A stretch of 10,711 nt of DNA from Actinomycetota bacterium (GTDB lineage: Bacteria > Actinomycetota > Thermoleophilia > Miltoncostaeales > Miltoncostaeaceae): NCBI GenBank assembly GCA_947475125.1, contig CANJMX010000038.1:1-10711 (forward strand), written 5' to 3'. Of this stretch, positions 7,266 to 10,711 are shown piece by piece. Below the pieces are notes generated by a model. The model had not been told where the DNA came from and did not search any database. It saw only the letters and a program-made list of their open reading frames with translations. Both the position numbers and the translations under genes were made by a program. Numbering within the stretch: the first letter of the stretch is position 1; the number at the start of each line of letters is the position of its first letter.

Positions 7266-7271
7266 TAGGTT
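7266..7271 (+). promoter_or_regulatory. Candidate -10 element (TAGGTT) for guaB3-guaA
   Basis: TAGGTT fits TANNNT in the 91-bp gap before guaB3. Transcription would start near 7278-7280, leaving a leader of about 25 nt that holds a Shine-Dalgarno-like GAGAGGGG (7291-7298) 6 bases before GTG 7305. I see no good -35. The rest of the gap shows no riboswitch that I recognise. Confidence 0.4.
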
Positions 7272-7304
7272 GCCCCTTCGAACGACTGACGAGAGGGGTC
7301 CCGG

Positions 7305-8465
7305 GTGGAGATCGAGATCGGCCGTGGCAAGCGCGGGCGTAGGGCGTATGGGCTTGACGAGATTGCAATCGTCCCGAGCCGCCGCACGCGTGACCCTGAA
7401 GATGTCGATCTCTCGTGGCAATTGGGCCCGTACAAGATGGAGATGCCCTTGCTGGCATCGGCCATGGACGGCGTGGTCAACCCTGCCACGGCAATCGCCC
7501 TCGGAAAGCTCGGCGGTCTCGGGGTTCTCAACCTTGAGGGAATCCAGAGCCGGTACGAGGATCCCGACGCCGAACTCGCCCGCATCGCGGAGTACCCGCC
7601 CGAAACGGCAACCCGGGGGCTGCAGGAGATCTACCGCGCCCGCGACGTGGATGTCGATCTGATGGTGACGCGCATCAAGGAGATCAAGGCCTCGGGTGTG
7701 CTCACCGCCGGGTCACTCACTCCGCAGCGGGTTCGACAGTTCATCGGGCCGGCCCTCGAGGCCGGCCTGGACATCCTTGTGATCCAGGGCACGGTCGTGT
7801 CGGCCGAGCACGTCTCGTCGCTGGTCGAGCCGCTCAACCTCAAGCAGTTCATCGCCGACCTCCCGGTACCGGTCATCGTGGGCGGCTGCGCGTCGTACTC
7901 CACGGCGCTGCACCTCATGCGTACGGGTGCGGTGGGCGTGCTGGTAGGCGTGGGTCCGGGCGCTGCATGCACCACCCGCCAGGTCATCGGCGTGGGTGTG
8001 CCTCAGGCGACCGCCATCGCCGATGCTGCAGGCGCCCGAATGCAGCATGTGCTCGAGACCGGCGACTACGTCAACGTCATCGCCGATGGCGGAATGGCAT
8101 ATGGCGGCGACCTCGCCAAGGCCGTTGCCTGTGGCGCTGATGCCTGCATGGTCGGCTCCCCGCTGGCCAAGGCCGCAGAGGCCCCCGGCCGCGGCAGTCA
8201 CTGGGGCATGGCGACGTTCCACCCCGAACTGCCGCGCGGCACCCGGGTGCGCACCAAGACCATCGGCACGCTCCAGGAGATTCTCCTCGGCCCGGCACAC
8301 GAGAACGACGGCTCGCTCAACCTCATCGGCGGGCTGCGAAACGCGCTTGCCACATGTGGGTACGAGTCGATCCAGAGCTTCCAGAAGTGCGAGGTCATGG
8401 TCGCGCCGGCGCTCAAGACCGAGGGCAAGAAGCTGCAGCAGGCGCAGTCCGTCGGCATGGGCTGA
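7305..8465 (+). CDS. guaB3: GuaB3 family IMP dehydrogenase-related protein
   Basis: This 386-residue cytoplasmic TIM-barrel enzyme belongs to the IMPDH/GMP reductase family. It opens EIEIGRGKRGRRAYGLDEIA (2-21) and has IVPSRRTRDPEDV (22-34), typical of the actinobacterial GuaB3 group. The active-site loop is GVGPGAACTTR (215-225) with the nucleotide-attacking C222, and the phosphate-binding DGGM is at 261-264. The two CBS domains that canonical IMPDH inserts in the barrel are absent: only a short segment (about 77-130) lies at that position. The usual IMPDH mobile-flap Arg-Tyr (RVPYKG-like) is not evident either; the region reads LPRGTRVRTKTIGTL (309-323). It may therefore not be the classical IMP-to-XMP enzyme. 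Some GuaB3 proteins are thought to act as GMP reductases. The start is GTG 7305 with a good Shine-Dalgarno. guaA follows 2 bp after the stop. Confidence 0.92.
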   Translation: MEIEIGRGKRGRRAYGLDEIAIVPSRRTRDPEDVDLSWQLGPYKMEMPLLASAMDGVVNPATAIALGKLGGLGVLNLEGIQSRYEDPDAELARIAEYPPETATRGLQEIYRARDVDVDLMVTRIKEIKASGVLTAGSLTPQRVRQFIGPALEAGLDILVIQGTVVSAEHVSSLVEPLNLKQFIADLPVPVIVGGCASYSTALHLMRTGAVGVLVGVGPGAACTTRQVIGVGVPQATAIADAAGARMQHVLETGDYVNVIADGGMAYGGDLAKAVACGADACMVGSPLAKAAEAPGRGSHWGMATFHPELPRGTRVRTKTIGTLQEILLGPAHENDGSLNLIGGLRNALATCGYESIQSFQKCEVMVAPALKTEGKKLQQAQSVGMG

Positions 8466-8467
8466 GG

Positions 8468-10033
8468 ATGGCGTTCGCCCTCGCCCCCGAGCTGGTCGAT
8501 CAGGCCCGCGGGGGCATTCTGGTCGTTGACTTCGGTGCCCAGTACAGCCAGCTCATCGCACGCCGCGTACGCGAATGCCGTGTGTTCTCGGCAATCGTGC
8601 CCCACGACGTTGATCCCGATGAGGTGGTGCGGATCGCGCCCGGCGGCATCATCCTGTCGGGTGGTCCGGCGTCGGTGTACGAGGATGGTGCGCCGTCGCT
8701 CGACCCGAGGCTCCTGAACCTGGGGATCCCGGTTCTGGGTATCTGTTACGGCATGCAGTCGATGGCGCAGGCGCTGGGCGGCGTGGTGACCAACAGCGGC
8801 ACCGGTGAATTCGGGCGCACCGAGATCCGTGTGCATTCGCGTGAGGGGCTCTTCCGCGACCTGCCCGTGGACACCTGCTGGATGAGCCACCGCGATGCCG
8901 TTACGTCGGCGCCGGAGGGCTTCACCGTGACGGCCGAGACCCCCGGTGCCCCCGTCGCCGCGATGGAGGACCCGGTGAATCGCCGCTTCGGTGTGCAGTT
9001 CCACCCCGAGGTCGTGCACACGCCGTTTGGCACCGATCTGCTTAAGGGCTTCCTGTTTGATGCCTGCGACCTGACGCCCACGTGGACCCCGGCGAACGTT
9101 ATTGACGACCAGGTGGCGCGCATCCGCGAACAGGTGGGTGACCAGCGCGCCATGTGTGGTCTGTCTGGCGGAGTGGACAGCGCAGTGGCCGCGCTGCTGG
9201 TACACCGCGCCATCGGCGACCGCCTCACCTGTGTATTCGTGGACCACGGCATGCTGCGCATGAATGAGGGCGAGCAGGTGGAGGAGGCCTTCGGCAAGCA
9301 CTTCAACGTGCCACTGATCCACGTGCGCGCCCAGGATGCATTCCTTTCGGGCCTCAAGGGAGTGACCGACCCCGAGGAGAAGCGCAAGTTCATCGGCGGT
9401 GAGTTCATCCGCACCTTCGATCAGGAGGCGGCGAAGCTCGGTAACGAGAAGTTTCTCGTGCAGGGCACGCTCTACAGCGACGTCATCGAGTCGGGGGGCG
9501 GCACCAACGCGGCCGTCATCAAGAGCCATCACAACGTGGGTGGCCTGCCCGATGACATGGACATGGCGCTGGTCGAGCCGCTTCGCCAGTTGTTCAAGGA
9601 CGAGGTTCGCCTGGTGGGCGAGGAGCTCGGTCTGCCGGAGCGCATGGTGTGGCGCCAGCCATTTCCGGGCCCCGGACTCGCCATCCGCATCATCGGCGAG
9701 GTCACGGCCGAGCGGCTGGAGATCCTGCGCCATGCCGACTTCGTGCTGCAGGAGGAGATCCGTCTCGCCGGTCTCTACCGCGACTTGTGGCAGTCATTTG
9801 CCGTGCTGCCGGCCATCCGCTCGGTGGGCGTGCAGGGCGACAGCCGCACCTATGCCTATCCCATTGTCATCCGCGCGGTCACGTCAGACGACGCCATGAC
9901 CGCCGACTGGGCGCGACTGCCGCATGACCTGCTTGAGAAGATCTCAAGCCGCATCATCAATGAGGTACCGGGCGTGAACCGGGTGGTGCTCGACATCACG
10001 AGCAAGCCCCCCGGAACCATCGAGTGGGAGTGA
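8468..10033 (+). CDS. guaA: GMP synthase (glutamine-hydrolysing)
   Basis: This 521-residue bifunctional enzyme converts XMP, ATP and glutamine to GMP in the last step of guanine nucleotide synthesis. The N-terminal class I glutamine amidotransferase domain (about 17-200) has the opening ILVVDFGAQYSQLIARRVRE, nucleophile C93 in GICYGMQ and the rest of the triad in FHPE (H179, E181). The ATP-pyrophosphatase domain has the P-loop SGGVDS (233-238). The C-terminal dimerisation/XMP-binding domain includes RQPFPGPGLAIRI (396-408), GDSRTYAYP (457-465) and the terminal KPPGTIEWE. It is full length. ATG 8468 lies 2 bp after the guaB3 stop, so the two genes form an operon. The frame is open upstream, but that part overlaps guaB3 out of frame. 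Confidence 0.97.
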   Translation: MAFALAPELVDQARGGILVVDFGAQYSQLIARRVRECRVFSAIVPHDVDPDEVVRIAPGGIILSGGPASVYEDGAPSLDPRLLNLGIPVLGICYGMQSMAQALGGVVTNSGTGEFGRTEIRVHSREGLFRDLPVDTCWMSHRDAVTSAPEGFTVTAETPGAPVAAMEDPVNRRFGVQFHPEVVHTPFGTDLLKGFLFDACDLTPTWTPANVIDDQVARIREQVGDQRAMCGLSGGVDSAVAALLVHRAIGDRLTCVFVDHGMLRMNEGEQVEEAFGKHFNVPLIHVRAQDAFLSGLKGVTDPEEKRKFIGGEFIRTFDQEAAKLGNEKFLVQGTLYSDVIESGGGTNAAVIKSHHNVGGLPDDMDMALVEPLRQLFKDEVRLVGEELGLPERMVWRQPFPGPGLAIRIIGEVTAERLEILRHADFVLQEEIRLAGLYRDLWQSFAVLPAIRSVGVQGDSRTYAYPIVIRAVTSDDAMTADWARLPHDLLEKISSRIINEVPGVNRVVLDITSKPPGTIEWE

Positions 10034-10056
10034 CCCCGGGCTGAGACGCCCGCGGG
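10034..10056 (+). terminator. Short GC hairpin between convergent genes
   Basis: CGGGC (10037-10041) pairs with GCCCG (10048-10052) around a 6-base loop, extended by two more C-G pairs after one mismatch. It fills most of the 31-bp gap between the guaA stop and the convergent small gene. No T-run follows on either strand, so termination is only suggested. Confidence 0.3.
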
Positions 10057-10064
10057 TCGTGTGG

Positions 10065-10379
10065 CTACGAGCCGGTGCGCTCCGTGTGGGCCACGATCTG
10101 GTCGCCCCGGCGCTCAATGCGGATCTCGCCCTGATCGCCCGACTCGAGGAACTCGGCGATCTCGGTGACCTCGCGGTTGCCCAGGATGTGGACGATACGG
10201 TCGATCGACACCTTGGCGTGATCCTCGCTGCGCATGTTCTCGTGACGCAGGGCATCACGATCTGCGCGGGCGGTGTGATGCCAGCAGAACGGGCTTGTCA
10301 TGAAGGGGGTCTGCACGCAGCGGCGACCGTGGGCCGCGACTGCCCTGCAGCGATTCATGGCGGGAAAACGCTCCTTCAT
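10065..10379 (-). CDS. Small putative zinc-binding protein, function unknown
   Basis: This 104-residue protein reads from ATG 10379 to TAG 10065-10067. The start is supported by AAGGA six bases upstream (10390-10386 on the - strand). The N-terminal part has C11, C21, C32 and H34/H35 in the pattern CxxxxxxxGxxCx10CxxH. This resembles the short zinc-binding C..G..C..C..H motifs in small uncharacterised or DUF5763-like proteins, though family membership is only a resemblance. The middle (36-55) is charged. The C-terminal part (57-100) looks like a helix (SIDRIVHILGNREVTEIAEF) followed by a beta hairpin (GEIRIERRGDQIVAHTE). Nucleic-acid or protein binding is plausible but unproven. It stands alone, antisense to its neighbours, between guaA and rplM. 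The frame remains open upstream to about 10616, but that part lacks convincing protein-like sequence. Confidence 0.72.
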   Translation of the reverse strand: MKERFPAMNRCRAVAAHGRRCVQTPFMTSPFCWHHTARADRDALRHENMRSEDHAKVSIDRIVHILGNREVTEIAEFLESGDQGEIRIERRGDQIVAHTERTGS

Positions 10380-10398
10380 GCTCAATCCTTCATGCGTC

Positions 10399-10410
10399 TG
10401 TAGTGCTACA
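10399..10410. promoter_or_regulatory. Dyad TGTAG-TG-CTACA, possible operator for the small zinc-motif gene
   Basis: Perfect 5-bp inverted arms (TGTAG / CTACA) are separated by two bases, 20-31 bp upstream of ATG 10379. On the - strand the dyad overlaps a weak -10 candidate TAGCAC, which lies 17 bp downstream of TTGTTG. An operator covering a -10 would suit a repressor. No regulator gene is in view, and a 5-bp dyad can occur by chance. Confidence 0.3.
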
Positions 10411-10436
10411 CAGGGGTTTCTCGGGCAACAACCCTG
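10411..10436. other. Imperfect inverted repeat (hairpin) in the rplM upstream region
   Basis: CAGGG-g-TT (10411-10418) pairs with AACCCTG (10430-10436), giving seven base pairs with one bulged G and an 11-base loop. It directly follows the TGTAG dyad and precedes the terminator-like hairpin. It could be part of a structured transcript from either strand. Confidence 0.35.
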
Positions 10437-10443
10437 ACACAAC

Positions 10444-10466
10444 GGGGAGGGCACAGCCCCCCTTTT
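10444..10466 (+). terminator. Intrinsic terminator-like hairpin with T-tract
   Basis: GGGG-A-GGGC (10444-10452) pairs with GCCCCCCT (10456-10463): seven G-C pairs plus one G-T, with one bulged A and an ACA loop. The run TTTT (10463-10466) follows. This orientation terminates + strand transcripts. It could end guaB3-guaA read-through running antisense to the small gene, insulate rplM, or end a short RNA from this gap. Confidence 0.5.
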
Positions 10467-10520
10467 GGGACAGTGGTTCACAATGCGAGACACCCGAGGA
10501 CGATTCCCCACCGCCAGCGG

Positions 10521-10549
10521 TTGCGGCATGCCTCTTCCTCCCCTAGGAT
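10521..10549 (+). promoter_or_regulatory. Sigma70-like promoter for rplM
   Basis: TTGCGG (10521-10526) and TAGGAT (10544-10549) are exactly 17 bp apart, giving a predicted start near 10556 and a leader of about 46 nt. The leader contains a short dyad GGTGT-GG-ACACC (10567-10578) and GGAGG (10594-10598) before the rplM start. The location, downstream of a terminator-like hairpin, fits a dedicated ribosomal-protein promoter. Confidence 0.5.
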
Positions 10550-10601
10550 CCCGCGTCGTTCCGGGTGGTGTGGACACCGCCTGCCTATGCATTGGAGGAC
10601 C

Positions 10602-10711
10602 GTGCCAACCGCTCACCCCACGAAGTCGACCATGAGTGCCAAGCCAGGCGAAGTTGATCGCCGCTGGTACATCGTGGACGCCGAGGGTCAGAACCTGGGC
10701 CGTCTCGCCGC
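10602..10711 (+). CDS. rplM: Ribosomal protein L13 (uL13), N-terminal part (runs off the window)
   Basis: The first 36 complete codons are visible. KPGEVDRRWYIVDAEGQNLG (14-33), followed by RLAA, is the conserved L13 N-terminus; L13 is an early-assembly protein of the large ribosomal subunit. rplM is usually followed by rpsI (S9), which would lie beyond the window. GTG 10602 gives an N-terminus PTAHPTKSTMSAKPGEV like that of related L13 proteins, with GGAGG 3 bases upstream, a rather short spacing. In-frame ATG 10587 (no ribosome site of its own) and ATG 10632 are alternatives. Confidence 0.93.
   Translation, partial: MPTAHPTKSTMSAKPGEVDRRWYIVDAEGQNLGRLA

Noticed and set aside
8354..8467. 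Upstream extension of the guaA frame
   Set aside because: It overlaps the conserved end of guaB3 out of frame. ATG 8468 gives the normal GuaA length.
8198..9733. 511-codon open frame on the - strand
   Set aside because: It lies antisense to guaB3 and guaA, whose motifs are intact. Its His/Arg/Val-rich translation shows no family motif.
10465..10485. TTGGGA ... CACAAT as an additional promoter
   Set aside because: The spacing is only 9 bp, far from 16-18, and TTGCGG-17-TAGGAT downstream is a better match.
10380..10616. Upstream extension of the small - strand gene to 183 codons
   Set aside because: The extra segment crosses the dyads, the terminator-like hairpin and the rplM promoter. ATG 10379 has a good ribosome site.

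Overview
This window reads as the chromosome of a high-GC bacterium, most likely an actinobacterium in the broad sense (Actinomycetota). The evidence is strongly G/C-biased third codon positions, many GTG and TTG starts, 4-bp start/stop overlaps, TANNNT-type -10 elements (two in a leaderless arrangement), a CtpE-type P-type ATPase and a GuaB3-type IMP dehydrogenase homologue. A Thermoleophilia-like lineage is possible, but this is a guess from the style of the genes. I see no rRNA, tRNA, CRISPR array, transposase, integrase or phage gene. Nothing in base or codon use suggests recent transfer.

Region 1 (1-2639, + strand) is a tight run of four genes: the 3' end of a membrane protein of unknown family; a small protein made of two copies of a ~53-residue unit with a CxxC motif; a beta-hydroxyacid dehydrogenase (3-hydroxyisobutyrate dehydrogenase superfamily); and a glutathione S-transferase-like protein. 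Junctions 1/2 and 3/4 are 4-bp overlaps, and genes 2 and 3 are 10 bp apart. Gene 3 may also have its own leaderless promoter, whose TAG is the stop codon of gene 2.

Region 2 (2640-5060, - strand) is a complete CtpE-like cation P-type ATPase, converging on the GST gene with no base between the two stop codons.

Region 3 (5130-7213, + strand) is divergent from the ATPase and encodes an exported D,D-carboxypeptidase (PBP5/S11 family) whose stop overlaps the start of a PfkB-family 1-phosphofructokinase-like kinase.

Region 4 (7305-10033, + strand) is a purine pair, guaB3 and guaA, 2 bp apart. GuaA makes GMP from XMP. GuaB3 is a CBS-less member of the IMPDH/GMPR family whose precise reaction cannot be read from sequence.

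Region 5 (10034-10711) holds a small - strand gene for a putative zinc-binding protein (CX9CX10CX2H). Next is a 222-bp gene-free stretch with three consecutive dyads, the last a convincing + strand intrinsic terminator, and then a sigma70-like promoter. The window closes with the first 36 codons of rplM (ribosomal protein L13).

Most of the window is core metabolism. The least explained items are the duplicated CxxC protein, the zinc-motif small protein and the structured intergenic segment before rplM. I found no convincing new multi-gene system.
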